Shown: in pieces, positions 11,874 to 22,990 of the stretch | How positions within the stretch are numbered: the first letter of the stretch is position 1 | Layout: each line of letters starts with the position of its first letter | Source of the DNA: Cephalotus follicularis | Taxonomy: Eukaryota; Streptophyta; Magnoliopsida; Oxalidales; Cephalotaceae | DNA: 64,000 nt | Direction: 5' to 3' | Assembly (NCBI GenBank): GCA_001972305.1 | Contig: BDDD01000903.1 | Coordinates: 237,118-301,117, forward strand | Notes under the pieces: generated by a model | What the model saw: only the letters and a program-made list of their open reading frames with translations | Told to the model about the DNA's origin: nothing | Database searches by the model: none | Made by a program: the position numbers and the translations under genes

Positions 11874-11886
11874 TTTTCTAGTAGTG
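11874..11886 (-). repeat. CACTA terminal inverted repeat (right end)
   Basis: On the reverse strand it reads CACTACTAGAAAA, the canonical CACTA terminus. Gypsy element 2 coding sequence resumes at the next base, so the border is sharp. A 3-bp target duplication would be aaa at 11887-11889; its partner is not in the window. Confidence 0.9.
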
Positions 11887-13628
11887 AAACTCGTCCCCGA
11901 AATCTTAAGTCACCATCGGCATGTATCCGAAAATCAGACCCCAAGTCCAGATTCTCTCGAATCTTTTGTAATTCAGGATCGTGTGCTTGAGCGTTCTTTA
12001 TTTCGTCAAGAAAAACAGGCTGTACTCTCATGCTAGCCACAAAGACTCCATGTGATTTATTAAATGGAAACCACTCTTGGAAATCTTCTAACATCTTCCA
12101 TTGCGACACCATTGCATTGGCAACCATAGCCTTGCGACTCAAGGCATCAACGACCACATTCGCTTTCTCCGGGTGGTACTGAACACAGCAATCATAATCT
12201 TTAAAGAATTCTACCCATCTTCGTGGCCTCGTGTTCAGTTTATCTTGACAAAATAGGTAACTCAAACTCTTATGATCTGCAAAGATCTCAAACTGCACCC
12301 CATAAAGATAGTGCCTCCATTTCTGAAGGGCGAAGATAATAACTGCGAGTTCAAGGTCATGTGTCGGGTAGTTTTCCTCATATGGCTTCAGCTTCATAGA
12401 AGCATAAGCGATCACTCTTCCTCGCTGCATCAGCATGCAGCCCAAGCCCTTACCCGATGCATCACTGTAGACTGCAAAGCCCTCATTACCATCAGGTAAT
12501 GCCAAGATAGGAGCGGAAACTAACCGATCATTCAGTTCACGAAAACTAGCTTCACAATCTTCGTCCCAGACAAATAAGGTCTTCTTCTGGGTCAGTCTAG
12601 TCAAGGGCGCGGCTATCCTTGAAAAGTTCTGGATAAACCTCCTGTAATACCCCCCAATCCAAGGAAACTGCGTACCTCCGCCACATTCTTCGGTTGTGGC
12701 CAGTCTCGTACCACTTCAGTGTTTGACGGATCCACCGTAAAGCCTTCCCCAGATACGATGTGACCGAGAAAGATAACATGATCAAGCCAGAATTCACACT
12801 TGCCGAACTTGGCGTACAATCGATGCTCTCTAAGAACCTGTAATAGCATCCTCAGATGATGAGTGTGTTCCTCCTCACTCCTTGAATATACCAGTATGTC
12901 ATCAATAAACACCACAACAAACTGATCCAGGTATGGCCGAAATACATCGTTCATCAATGTCATGAAAGCTTCCAGTGCATTGGTAACACCAAACAACATC
13001 AGCAAGTACTCGTAGTGACCATACCGTGTCCGGAAGGCAGTCTTCTCAATGTCTCCTTCCCTTACTATCAGTTGGTGATAACCCGATCTCAAATTGAGCT
13101 TGGAAAACACCCTTGATCCTTGCAACTGGTCAAACAAATCCTCGATGTGTGGTAGAAGATACTTGTTCTTGATAGTTGCCTTGTTCAACATTCTGTAGTC
13201 CATACAGAGCCTCATCGAACCATCTTTCTTCTTGACGAATAACACAGGCGCACCCCACGGAGAAACACTGGGTCTAACAAAACCCTTATCAATCAGGTCT
13301 TGTAACAACAACTTTAGCTCTCGCAACTCGGCAGGAGCCATCCGATAAGGTGATTTAGAGATAGGAGCCGTTACAGGAACAAGATCAATAACGAACTCCA
13401 TACTCCTCTTCGGTTGTAAGACCCCCCAAGTCATCAGGACACACTTCCGGAAATTCACACACAACAGGAATCTCCTCCATGCTCAAACCATTCTCTTTCC
13501 TTCGGTTAATTACATAAGCCAGGTATCCCTCGCATCCCTTCTCTGGATACCTCGATGCCCGAATAAAGGATATGATTGGTGTCGAGCACCCTTTGTCTCC
13601 CTTGAACTGAAATGTCGTTCTATCGGGT
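11887..13628 (-). pseudogene. Gypsy element 2 polyprotein, RT and RNase H part
   Basis: Reverse-strand Tekay-type RT and RNase H. Reading from 13628 leftward: protease-RT linker, RT with F-I-D-D box near 12900, then RNase H with SDASGKG near 12460 and the DALSRKA block near 12140. Two frame breaks lie in G runs of the coding strand: at 12650-12655 and near 13425-13430. The frame ends at 11887, where the CACTA terminus cuts it shortly after the R-G-R-V motif before integrase. Integrase is therefore outside the window, left of the CACTA element. The right end is cut by the solo LTR at 13629 and the protease continues at 15132. Confidence 0.9.
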
Positions 13629-14012
13629 TGTCACACCCCGTTTCCACAGGACATAATGAACATAGAAAGTGGTACGGCAATCAACATATAAATCCGGCTT
13701 ATGCAAAATTACCATAAAATTTAAACTTTCAGAATCCTTCATCAAATTGCGGAAGCATACAAATATAAGCCGAAGCAAAACACATCACGCATCCCATACT
13801 ACGTGATGCCCACAAATATAAATATCTCCAGGTACAACTGTCGATCGCCCAAAACGGAGCGTGAAACAATACGGTACAAGATAACAAAATATCCAATGTT
13901 ACAAAAACCAAATAACATGATAAATGTTCCATAACCCAAAATAAGAGAAAATGTTCAAGTGGCCAGAATGGCCGTCTGCAATGAACATCACAGTTCAACA
14001 ATTTCCCAGAAA

Positions 14013-14052
14013 AGGAGTCGACGTCTTCTACAAAGACGTCGATGTCTTTGAC
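14013..14052. repeat. Palindrome pair GACGTCGAYGTC (solo LTR, distal cluster)
   Basis: TCGA centres at about 14018 and 14039, 21 bp apart. The unit resembles the perfect palindrome AAAGACGTCGACGTCTTT. Confidence 0.88.
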
Positions 14053-14802
14053 AGTACAGAACGGGGTTTTCACGGTTCCCGCATACCAAGCCATTTCTAA
14101 ATCAATCCTTTACACAACAGAATCACATATTCATGTAATCATACATGCAAGCTTAACTCAGTGTACCACAGTAACATTTCAACAAGTACAGAATCTCAAT
14201 CCATTCAACAACATGCAATTCACATGCTATACATTTACTTAGAACTTAAAAAGCACATATGAATCCATCACTTTCCCCTACCTTTGATTTCAAGTTAGAA
14301 ATCGAAAGTCCACCTCTTTTAGTACTCCAACAGGTCACTTGAGTCCACAGGTACGCTTGGCAACTTCCTGCTTCGTCCTAGCAGTTGGTGTGCAAGCTCC
14401 AAGCTCCAACAATGGCACACACACACACTTTTTCCCTTTCTCTTTTCTCTCTTTCCTTCTGGTGTTATAAAACGAGAGAGATATGTGGGGAGGAATATCC
14501 TTAAGCAGATAGCTTCCTCCTGCCCTTTTCCTTTTGTCAATACACAGACCAACCCGAGATCTCTCCCACTTTCTCTCTTTCTGCCTATTCTTTTGCATAT
14601 ACAAATCTTCCTTTGCAGGTGGCATATGGCAGGTGAGGATTCCTCTGCATGTTCCATGTGAGGACATGTTCTGGGAATTCCTAGCAACACACAGGCACGG
14701 TTAACACGTCGAATCGCACTCGAAAAGGCGGTAGATAAGGCCCTTAAATAATCCCCCTTGCATGTTATTTCTGCCGAAGAAGAACGTGCTGGCCATTCTT
14801 AC

Positions 14803-14965
14803 AAAGGCGTCGACGTCTTCCATTAGACGTCGATGTCTTTTCCAATTTGTAAGAAGGTATCGATGCTTTCTCCCAGGGTCGACGTGCATGCCCATGCATT
14901 CACGTGAGCCCTAGCTTACAAAGGAGTCGACGTCTTTTCCAAAGACGTCGATGTATTTTCCCCAG
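14803..14965. repeat. Palindrome cluster GACGTCGAYGTC (solo LTR, cluster near LTR start)
   Basis: TCGA centres near 14810, 14830, 14860, 14879, 14927 and 14948, that is three pairs spaced 19-21 bp, 165-325 bp from the LTR start. Confidence 0.88.
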
Positions 14966-15131
14966 AACGCTGCCGTTCAAGCTTTAACATACACATTCCA
15001 ATTCTATGACCATAAATAGGGTTTTAAGCATACTTTTGAGTCCAAAACTCAACATTCTCATTATTCCAATTTAAGAATTACATCATAAATCAAAACATTA
15101 CATTCAGGATAATACCGGGCGTTACACGGGT

Positions 15132-16661
15132 AGACAAAAATCCACAGTTTTATGATAACAATCCATTCGAGCACGCTGTGCTGATAGCCAATCCATCCCC
15201 AGTATAACATCGAAGTCACGATTAGGCAGTACTATCAAATCTGCATACACAGATATGCCTGCCATTGACATCTCACAACTCCTATATATCGAGTTAGTGT
15301 ACATAGAAGCCCCAGTCAGTGTACTCACATCAAGCATATATGACATGCAGTCAGGGGTGACATCTAAGTAAGATGCAAAACGTGTAGATATAAAAGAATG
15401 CGATGCCCCAGAATCCATCAACACTCTAGCAGAAAAACCATATATATACAGAGTACCTCCAACAACTGAAGTCAACTCTGGAACCTCTGTCTAAGCAAGT
15501 ACAAAAACTCTACCTTTTGCGAAGCCCTTGCCGGTGTCTTTCCTCTGTGACGGTCCCGTCGCCGTACCACTACTACTTCCTGGCCCAGTAGGCGCTATAG
15601 CTGAACTCTTCGGACAGTCTTTCACTGAATGACCAGGTGCCCTACACCTCAAGCACTAGCCATTAAACCTCCAGCAATATTTCTGTTGGTGTCTCGTGCG
15701 ACCACAATAGTAATAACCTCCAGATATAGCATTACTCCCTTGGCTGGGAGAACCCTGTGAAGCTGTCTGCTAAGATTTGTTCTTGGATGACTTTTTCGGA
15801 GAACCGCCATCTTTCCATTTCGACAATGCTGGTCTGGATTATGTAGGACTCTGTTTATTCTGCTGTGCGCGAGGTCTCTCAGCCCGGTCTTCACTGGATA
15901 TGGTCTCCAGTAATCTTTCTTTCTGAGCAACCTCTACAAAGGTCCCCAGTTCCATAGCTCTAATTCTTGATCGAAGATCCGGCTGCAGACCTCTCAGGAA
16001 TCTCCATATCGTCTTCCCTTCATCAGCTACAAGATAGGGTGAATGTCTAGCTAGCTCCATGAACCTTGCTTGATACACTGTCACCGTCATCTCTCCCTGT
16101 CGCAACTCCAAGAGCTTCGTTCCCTGCTGCTCTTGTTCAATCTGTGGAACATAGGTCTCCAAGAATTCTGTCTGGAATTTGCCCCAAGTGCTGTCAAGCC
16201 TCTGAGATTCCCACTTGGCTTTGACCATTTTCCCAACAATGAGTGGCCTCACCCCACAGACGGTATACAGCAAACTTCAGTTTTTGATTGTCAGTACAGT
16301 CCATCACTTCAAATATTTTCTCCAAATCCTACAGCCATCCCTCAGCAATGGTAGCATCAAGTTACCCTAAAAAACTGGGTGGAATCTGCTTCATGAACCT
16401 TTCAATGTCCCTCCCAAACTGGTTACCATCCTCTCTCGGGCAATGGTCAGGAGCTCTATGTTGCGGCCGAGCTTGCGTGTAGTACAGGCGCATCTCCTCC
16501 GCATTAGCCATATTAAAGGCCATCTGTTGCTGAAAATAATCTATGATTCGGGTCATCAGATCTCTCTCATCCTGGGTGACATTCATCCTTTGCGGAACAT
16601 TCGCTTCCTCAGAGGCATTGGCACCAACAGCTCTAGCCCTACGTGTTCCCCTTCGGTCCAT
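15132..16661 (-). pseudogene. Gypsy element 2 gag and protease
   Basis: Reverse strand. The gag starts at an ATG at 16661 with a basic MDRRGTRRARAV start, continues with the gag core block near 15839-16273 (TVTVYQARFMELARHSPYL and RFLRGLQPDLRSRI), and a zinc-knuckle region near 15620-15700 (C-x-C then C-R-A-P-G-H..D-C). The protease at 15132-15475 has the aspartic active site DSGASHSF near 15410 and the ILGMDWL flap-region motif near 15190. Stops near 16360, 15838 and 15650, plus frame changes, break it. It joins the RT part across the solo LTR at 13629-15126. Confidence 0.88.
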
Positions 16662-16760
16662 TGGTTCCTATAAGAAGGATGACGATTAGTCACGACATGT
16701 GGAAAAAAATTCATTAATTGCAAAGGAAAATATCCTAGATAAGTATATATGGAATATGCA

Positions 16761-16773
16761 CTGATACCATGTC
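16761..16773 (-). other. Degenerate tRNA-Met primer binding site, Gypsy element 2
   Basis: Reverse strand reads TGGTATCAGTGC, one base off TGGTATCAGAGC, directly next to the LTR end at 16774. Confidence 0.7.
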
Positions 16774-17182
16774 TGTCACGCCCCGGTTTCGGGTAAACAC
16801 ACATAAGGTGGTAAAGGCAATTAACATTAGATTCAGCTGATGTAAATACCATAAAAATTAAACTTTTCAAATGAAATATGAGTTGCGAAAGCATTAAATC
16901 TCATAAGCTGAAAAAAAAAATACGTAACGTGCATCCCATACTACACGCTGCTCAATACAAGTCTGTCATTGTTAAAAGCCCATAAACGGAGCGCGATTCA
17001 TAATACATTATTGAAACCCATCGTTGAACAAAACATAAAGTACAGTACATCCGTAGTCCTTAAAACAAAACCAGTTATTACAATCCAGAACAATATAAAA
17101 CCAACAACAATAACATAAAGGCTTGTTCTTCGTCTAAGCTAGTCCAACCGGTCCACTGCATCAATCTATAAAGTAGGGGGTT
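16774..17182 (-). mobile_element. 5' LTR (partial) of Gypsy element 2
   Basis: On the reverse strand this piece ends CGGGGCGTGACA at 16774, next to the primer site. It resembles the 3' part of the other Tekay-type LTRs (cataccacg block near 16930). It is cut at 17182 by a new LTR start. Confidence 0.75.
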
Positions 17183-17301
17183 TGTGATGACCCGAATTTC
17201 CAGTAAAGATATTAATTATGGAAAAATGATTGCTATTGTGTAGTTGGCAGACATTTCAAGGGACCCATAGTATGACCCTACGCTCGGGGAGTACGGGGTT
17301 T

Positions 17302-17372
17302 CCGCTCCCCGGTGAGCGGACGGGGGGTCCCGCTGCTCGGTCAGCGGGCGAGGATTCAGGGGGCAGCGCCCC
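17302..17372 (+). repeat. Three consecutive GC-rich hairpins
   Basis: Perfect short inverted repeats: CCGCT/AGCGG (17302-17319), CCCGCTG/CAGCGGG (17329-17348) and GGGGC/GCCCC (17360-17372). Strong contrast with the AT-rich surroundings. Confidence 0.8.
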
Positions 17373-17423
17373 TAGAAGAAAATTTTATTTGGCTATTTTT
17401 TTTGGATGAATTTCATGTTGAAA

Positions 17424-17690
17424 GCGTCGATCTAAAAGGTTAAGAGTTGACAAAACTGTCTAAAGCGCCGACGGTTTTATTTAAAGAGTCGACGCTTTGG
17501 GTAGCAGTCGATGTCCTAATTTTAAACGTCGACGCGTTGAATTTAAATGTGTAAGTTGACTTGGACGAAGACTTAAAGCATCGATGCTTTGTAGGAAAGC
17601 GTCAGCGCTTTAGTCGGGATAGAGGTGAAAAATGCAGGAAAAAGGCTGTGACCGTCGATGCTTAGATATAAAGAGTCGACGCTTTGCCCT
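17424..17690. repeat. Array of GTCGAC-type palindromes, element G LTR
   Basis: Cores at about 17426, 17446, 17467, 17488, 17507 and 17528, then pairs 17580/17601 and 17654/17675. Spacing within runs is 19-21 bp. Typical unit: AAGCGTCGACGCTT with variants. Confidence 0.85.
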
Positions 17691-18549
17691 GTGTCAGGTG
17701 CAGAATTATAAGTTTTTACCCCATTTCGGAGGAATTAAATGGATTGTAGGACACGTGGCAAGCAAGGTGTAATATCCCGTTTTTCGTATAGAATTTTTCT
17801 GGGCTTTTCGATATGTTTTGTATGGGCTTTTCGATATGTTTTGTGTGGGCTGCCGATTGTTTTTCGGTTTGTGGATTGCCCGTTTTTCGGTTTGTTTTGC
17901 TTTTGGCTTGGCTAAACGGGTTTTAGTCTTAGCCAATGGGTTTTGATTTTGTGTCCATGATTTGATAAAATAAATTTGTGGCTTTTTATTTTTTGTGTTA
18001 AAAACCATTTTTAGCATTTTTACAAAAAGAAAATCATTTTTGCATTTTTTTTAGAAGTCAAAAAGCCTACATTTTGTGTTAAAACATTGTATCCCTCTCT
18101 CTCTCCCTCTCTCTCCCGACCATCTCTCTCTCTCCCGTTCTCTCTCACCTCTCACCTGCTGCCGCCACCATCGGGACCGATTCAGCGCCGGCGAAGGGTA
18201 CCATTCCCCAATCATTTCGAAAATATATATATTCGTAAATTATACATTTTCGCAAATTTCATTTGGTTTCATATATGAACCCTTAAAACATTTTTCTGTC
18301 ATTGGAAATACTTCCCCAAATAGTTCGAAAATATATAAATTCATGATTTGACAAATATACATTTTCGTACCCAAATAACCATAACAATCATACAAGCTTT
18401 ACAAAATGGTTTAAAACTTTTAGGAAAGCAACCATAATGCAATTCACAGTAACAATGCAATCATATGCTCAGAATGCATCTAGGTTCATTTCTAGAGTCG
18501 TTCCGGGTCTAACGGTTCTCATTCATGTGAAATTCTACTGTCCAGGAGG

Positions 18550-18680
18550 AAAGACGTCGATGTCTTTCCATAAGGTGTCGATGTCTTTTAGCCTAAAGCG
18601 CCAGATCAAAGCACAAATGTTCCCAGGCTTTTCTGGACCAAAGACGTCGATGTCTTTTACAAAGACGTCGATGTCTTTTT
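18550..18680. repeat. Two GACGTCGATGTC palindrome pairs
   Basis: TCGA centres near 18557/18578 and 18647/18668, both 21 bp apart. Confidence 0.87.
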
Positions 18681-18894
18681 CATACCAGGGAGTATCAGTT
18701 GCAAGCCTTGATTCAAGAGGCTAAAATCCAACCCCTTAATCTCTCATATAAACGAATCTTATTCCATAAACGTATAGGGTATACTACTGACTAACAGGTA
18801 CACAATCATAACATCAATCCTAAATCAAACAGGAAATTTCAAGTGGCCAGAATGGCCGTCTGCAATGAACATCACAGTTCAACAATTTCCCAGA

Positions 18895-18940
18895 AAAGGA
18901 GTCGACGTCTTCTACAAAGACGTCGATGTCTTCGACAGTA
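18895..18940. repeat. GACGTCGAYGTC palindrome pair, copy of 14013-14052
   Basis: Same sequence and spacing as the pair in the solo LTR at 14013, as expected from the shared LTR family. Confidence 0.85.
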
Positions 18941-19356
18941 CAGAACGGGGTTTTCACGGTTCCCACATACCAAGCCATTTCTAAATCAATCCTTTACACA
19001 ACAGAATCACATATTAATGTAATCATACATGCAGGCTTAACTCAGTGTACCACAGTAACATTTCAACGAGTACAGAATCTCAGTCCATTCAACAACATGC
19101 AATTCACATGCTATACATTAACTTAGAACTTAAAAAGCACATATGAATCCATCACTTTCCCCTACCTTTGATTTCAAGTTAGAAATCGAAAGTCCACCTC
19201 TTTTAGTACTCCAACAGGTCACTTGAGTCCACAGGTACGCTTGGCAACTACCTGATTCGTCCTAGCAGTAGGTGTGCAAGCTCCAAGCTCCAACAATGGC
19301 ACACACACACACTTTTTCTCTTTCTCTCTTCTCTCTTTCCTTCTGGTGTTATAAAA

Positions 19357-19928
19357 CGAGAGAGATATGTGGGGAGGAATATCCTTAAGCAGATAGCTTC
19401 CTCCTTCCCTTTTCCTTTTGTCAATACACAGACCAACCCGAGATCTCTCCAACTTTCTCTCTTTCTGCCTATTCTTTTGCATATACAAATCTTCCTTTGC
19501 AGGTGGCATATGGCAGGTGAGGATTCCTCTGCATGTTCCATGTGAGGACATGTTCTGGGCATTCCTGGCAACACACAGGCACGGTTAACACGTCGAATCG
19601 CACTCGAAAAGGCGGTAGGTAAGGCCCTTAAATAATCCCCCTCGAGAGAGATATGTGGGGAGGAATATCCTTAAGCAGATAGCTTCCTCCTACCCTTTTC
19701 CTTTTGTCAATACACAGACCAACCCGAGATCTCTCCCACTTTCTCTCTTTCTGCCTATTCTTTTGCATATACAAATCTTCCTTTGCAGGTGGCATATGGC
19801 AGGTGAGGATTCCTCTGCATGTTCCATGTGAGGACATGTTCTGGGCATTCCTGGCAACACACAGGCACGGTTAACACGTCGAATCGCACTCGAAAAGGCG
19901 GTAGGTAAGGCCCTTAAATAATCCCCCT
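19357..19928. repeat. Tandem duplication, 2 x 286 bp
   Basis: Unit 19357-19642 is repeated at 19643-19928, beginning cgagagagatatgtgg each time, with few differences. The related solo LTR at 13629-15126 has a single copy, so the duplication is specific to this insert. Confidence 0.9.
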
Positions 19929-19972
19929 TGCATGTTATTTCTGCCGACGAAGAACGTGCTGGCCATTCTTAC

Positions 19973-20135
19973 AAAGGCGTCGACGTCTTCCATTAGACGT
20001 CGATGTCTTTTCCAGTTTGTAAGAAGGTATCGATGCTTTCTCCCAGGGTCGACGTGCATGCCCATGCATTCACGTGAGCCTAAGCTTAAAAAGGAGTCGA
20101 CATCTTTTCCAAAGACGTCGATGTCTTTTCCCCAG
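19973..20135. repeat. GACGTCGAYGTC palindrome cluster, copy of 14803-14965
   Basis: Same three-pair arrangement as in the solo LTR, with point differences at CpG sites (for example gacatc for gacgtc). Confidence 0.85.
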
Positions 20136-20298
20136 AACGCTGCCGTTCAAGCTTTAACATACACATTCCAATTCTATGACCATAAATAGGGTTTTAAGCA
20201 TACTTTTGAGTCCAAAACTCAACATTCTCATTATTCCAATTTAAGAATTACATCATAAATCAAAACATTACATTCAAGAAAATACCGGGCTTTACACA

Positions 20299-21420
20299 CT
20301 AGGTGCTACCCTTGTGCTTGTAGTAAATTGCATTATGAGCGTTTCCCAAGTCAAGGATTACAATTCGGAGGTGGTTTGAGTAAGTTATGGCATTTTTAAA
20401 GTTGTTTGTTGAAAAGCATGGTTGTGCCTAAATTTCTGCATATGGAATTACTGCGAGTTTGTTCTTGTTGTCCATGCACAAACAACACTTTTTCTCCATT
20501 CTGCTGATTGTAGGATATCCTTCATGTAAGCCCCATGCTTTGGAAAACAACTTCCTATAGCTCAATGTGATACTCTTATATGTTCCGTCAATGAAATGAG
20601 CATTTTAAACATGTTATGGTAACAGACTTTCTTGACACTTTTGGACATATATATAATCTATCCTAGACTTGGGTTTGGAACCTAAAATTAAATAACTTAG
20701 AGGTCATTGATCTTTGCTTGATTTAGTGAGAGTTAAGGCACTAAAGTAGCTCATAATTTATTTTTTGAAATGGGCCATTACGGTAATGCGCAAAGAGTGT
20801 TAAATTAAATTTTATATTGCATATCTTCTTTAGTTTTCTTATGTGTGATGGATGGTTAAGGGACTGGACCTAGCTTTTTGTTTCTTTTGTGGATGATTTA
20901 TTCTTTTCAAAACTTTATGGCTAAATTGGCTTGTAATAAGGTGCTTGTATGCACCGTATGAATTCTCTTCTTACATCCTCTTTATAATAGGATTTCTTCT
21001 TCCGTAAACCTTATATTCTCTTCTTTAATTATTGAATTGTAATTTAACTTGGTCAATTTCTATTAAAGTTTTAATTCTTTAAGAAGGTTTGACAAAAGAG
21101 CATGGTGAGAAGAAACAAGAGAAGTTACAAAACTTTATGGCTAAATTGGTTTGTGATTAGGTGCTTATATGCACCATACTAATTCTCTTCTTACATCCTC
21201 TTTATAATAGGATTTCTTCTCCCGTAAACCCTATAGTCTCTTCTTTAATATGGAATTGTAATTCAACTTGGTGTATTTCTATTAAAGTTTTAATTCTTAA
21301 AGAAGGTTTGACAAAAGAGAATGGTGAGAAGAAACAAGAGCAATTACAAGACAGTTGAATGTAATGTATGAATGGTGCATATTGTAATAATTAGAGTTTA
21401 ATCTTACACCTAGATAGACC
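20299..21420. other. Probable continuation of LTR element G; no gene
   Basis: No coding signal. AT-rich sequence that appears to continue the LTR broken at 17767, and contains the 220-bp tandem duplication. Confidence 0.4.
20908..21347. repeat. Tandem duplication, 2 x 220 bp
   Basis: Units start caaaactttatgg at 20908 and 21128. They are similar but diverged by many substitutions and small indels, so this is an older duplication than the 286-bp one. Confidence 0.88.
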
Positions 21421-22990
21421 ATGAAACAACCCGTCCCGCGAGCCCGTAACCACGCCTCAACAAACCGTGTCCCACCTATAAACCTATTTTCATAATCCTT
21501 CCTACACATCTTTCCTTATGAGACCAATTTATCAAATCTAAGATTCATATCTAACATTATACTTGTAAACTTCATATGATCAAGATTACACATATTTTTA
21601 GTTCATACCTAATTGGTACTATTCCTTATCCTCATAATACAATTTCTCATCATCCATTTATTTCCTTAGTAACATATGTTCATAACCAAATCAATTTCTA
21701 TCATTTATCCATTATTTTAGACTTAAAAAGGGTGGACATTTGTACAGAAAAACTGCAAGAGTTCCCCCTAAAATTGGACCCATCCCAAATTTTCCTGTAA
21801 GAGAAAACACAGTTTAATAATTCCCACACTCCCGTAGGAGGAATCAGAGTGCACACGCATATACCTACTTTTTCCGTCACAAATTTGATCATCACCACAA
21901 ATATGCAACTACATATATAAAATCATCTAATTATCTAATTCATATCAAAATTATTACACACATATAAAGAATAAAACCTTCCATGCCCCTCATGGATGCA
22001 TGCAAAATCTGGCGTAGTCTGCCAGAGAATGATGCTTGTGCCTATGGTCTACCTTTTGCAAGAACTAACTGCTACTAAGCTGGTGAATCCAATATGCTAC
22101 AAAATTTCTGCTTCAGCCCAAAAATAAAGTAAGAGGGGGTAAGTCCAAGTGACTAAGTGAGTAGGAATAAAACATCCCCCAATACATCCCTCAATAAATG
22201 GGATGCGCTGAATAAAAAGAGCATCATAAAAAAATTAGAAACATAGACCATGAAATAAGATAATATAAATCCAAAGGAACAAAGCTCGAATCTCAACAAT
22301 GAAAACAAGGAGCCATAATACAAACAAGGTTACAAGTACAAGGTAAAAAAAAATATATGTATATCATGGAAAATAAACTCAATGATTCAAGAAGGAGCTC
22401 CACAATATAAACGAGATCCACCATGAAGTCATTGAATATAATCAAGATGAATGTGCCCATATATGAATAATATTTCAAGGGATGCTGGTTGACATGCACA
22501 ATGTCAGAAATCATCAAATAATATCCACATGGCCTAAGGCTACAGTATTTGTGCATCATACGTCATACACCGGTGGGGAGTGCCTTTAGGCTAAGTATCA
22601 TATACAGCACCCATCCCGCCCGATAGGCCTGCCTTAGCATGTAAGCCTATGTGCAAAACATATATATGACATCGGGTACCCAACATCAGAGTACAAAAAC
22701 ACATATCTCAAAATAAAGCATACAGTAAATGAAATACGTAAGCCTACGTGCAGAGTGGAAGTCAACACTAAAACTATCACCCATAACCAAAAAGAATCAT
22801 CACCATATCCACATTGCAAATATCTCAACAATGAGGAGGAGAATATCACAAGAAATTAACGTATCAATGCGGAAGATAATACAAATCAACAAGTCCGGCT
22901 ATTCAAGAGTCGTTTCCAAATAAAACAACAAAACGACACAAATATCATCGAAGGATAACAAACCAAAGGAAAACAAGAGAAGGTAATGTC
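21421..22990 (-). mobile_element. Probable LTR fragment, reverse orientation
   Basis: The left end reads TGAAACAACCCGTCCCG, which on the reverse strand would be an LTR end. Sequence near 22135-22170 (gggggtaagtccaagtgac) is of the kind seen in Gypsy LTRs. No coding domain. The far end is unresolved. Confidence 0.4.

Larger units (their letters stand above)
5470..11886 (+). mobile_element. CACTA (En/Spm) transposon, 3' portion, with captured host exons
   Basis: The right end is the terminus at 11874-11886, which read from the other strand begins CACTACTAGAAAA, preceded by a block of subterminal repeats. The element interrupts the reverse-strand Gypsy element 2 exactly there. Inside are a Transposase_24-like gene remnant and exon fragments resembling Argonaute, SEC14 and a KIN-4 kinesin, all on the same strand. 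No left CACTA terminus is seen in the window. The simplest reading is that Gypsy element 1 inserted into this CACTA element and the left end lies upstream. A Pack-type gene-capturing CACTA is therefore likely. Confidence 0.82.
13629..15126 (-). mobile_element. Solo LTR inside Gypsy element 2 (TSD cgggt)
   Basis: On the reverse strand it starts TGTAACGCCCGG (at 15126) and ends GGGGTGTGACA (at 13629); 1498 bp. It is flanked by a perfect 5-bp duplication, cgggt at 13624-13628 and 15127-15131, and protease-RT coding resumes on both sides, so it is a solo LTR left by LTR-LTR recombination. Palindrome pairs lie at 14803-14960 and 14013-14050. Same family as 53244-53988 and most of 18839-20296. The open frames inside it are not credible genes. 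Confidence 0.93.
17183..17767 (+). mobile_element. LTR 5' part (element G), interrupted by insert
   Basis: Starts TGTGATGACCCGAATT, like the LTR start of Gypsy element 4 (TGTGATGACACGAATT on the reverse strand). It contains a GC-rich triple hairpin block (17302-17372) and a palindrome array (17424-17690). At 17767 it is interrupted; gtgctaccc-like continuation is found at 20303, right of the composite insert. Confidence 0.65.
17768..20298. mobile_element. Composite LTR insert with two outward LTR-start ends
   Basis: The left end reads TGTAATATCCCG on the plus strand, a typical LTR start. The right end, on the minus strand, reads TGTGTAAAGCCCGG, also an LTR start. Flanks are caagg (17763-17767) and ctagg (20299-20303), a 4 of 5 match, and sequence left and right of the insert joins plausibly. 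18839-20296 is a copy of the solo LTR family at 13629-15126, lacking its last ~325 bp. The left part has CT-rich sequence at 18090-18160. No coding domain. Boundaries are inferred. Confidence 0.55.

Noticed and set aside
13729-14690. Open frames of 110-123 residues in the solo LTR, repeated at 19219-19574
   Set aside because: They lie fully within LTR sequence and overlap the palindrome and CT-rich regions; the copy elsewhere is explained by LTR identity.
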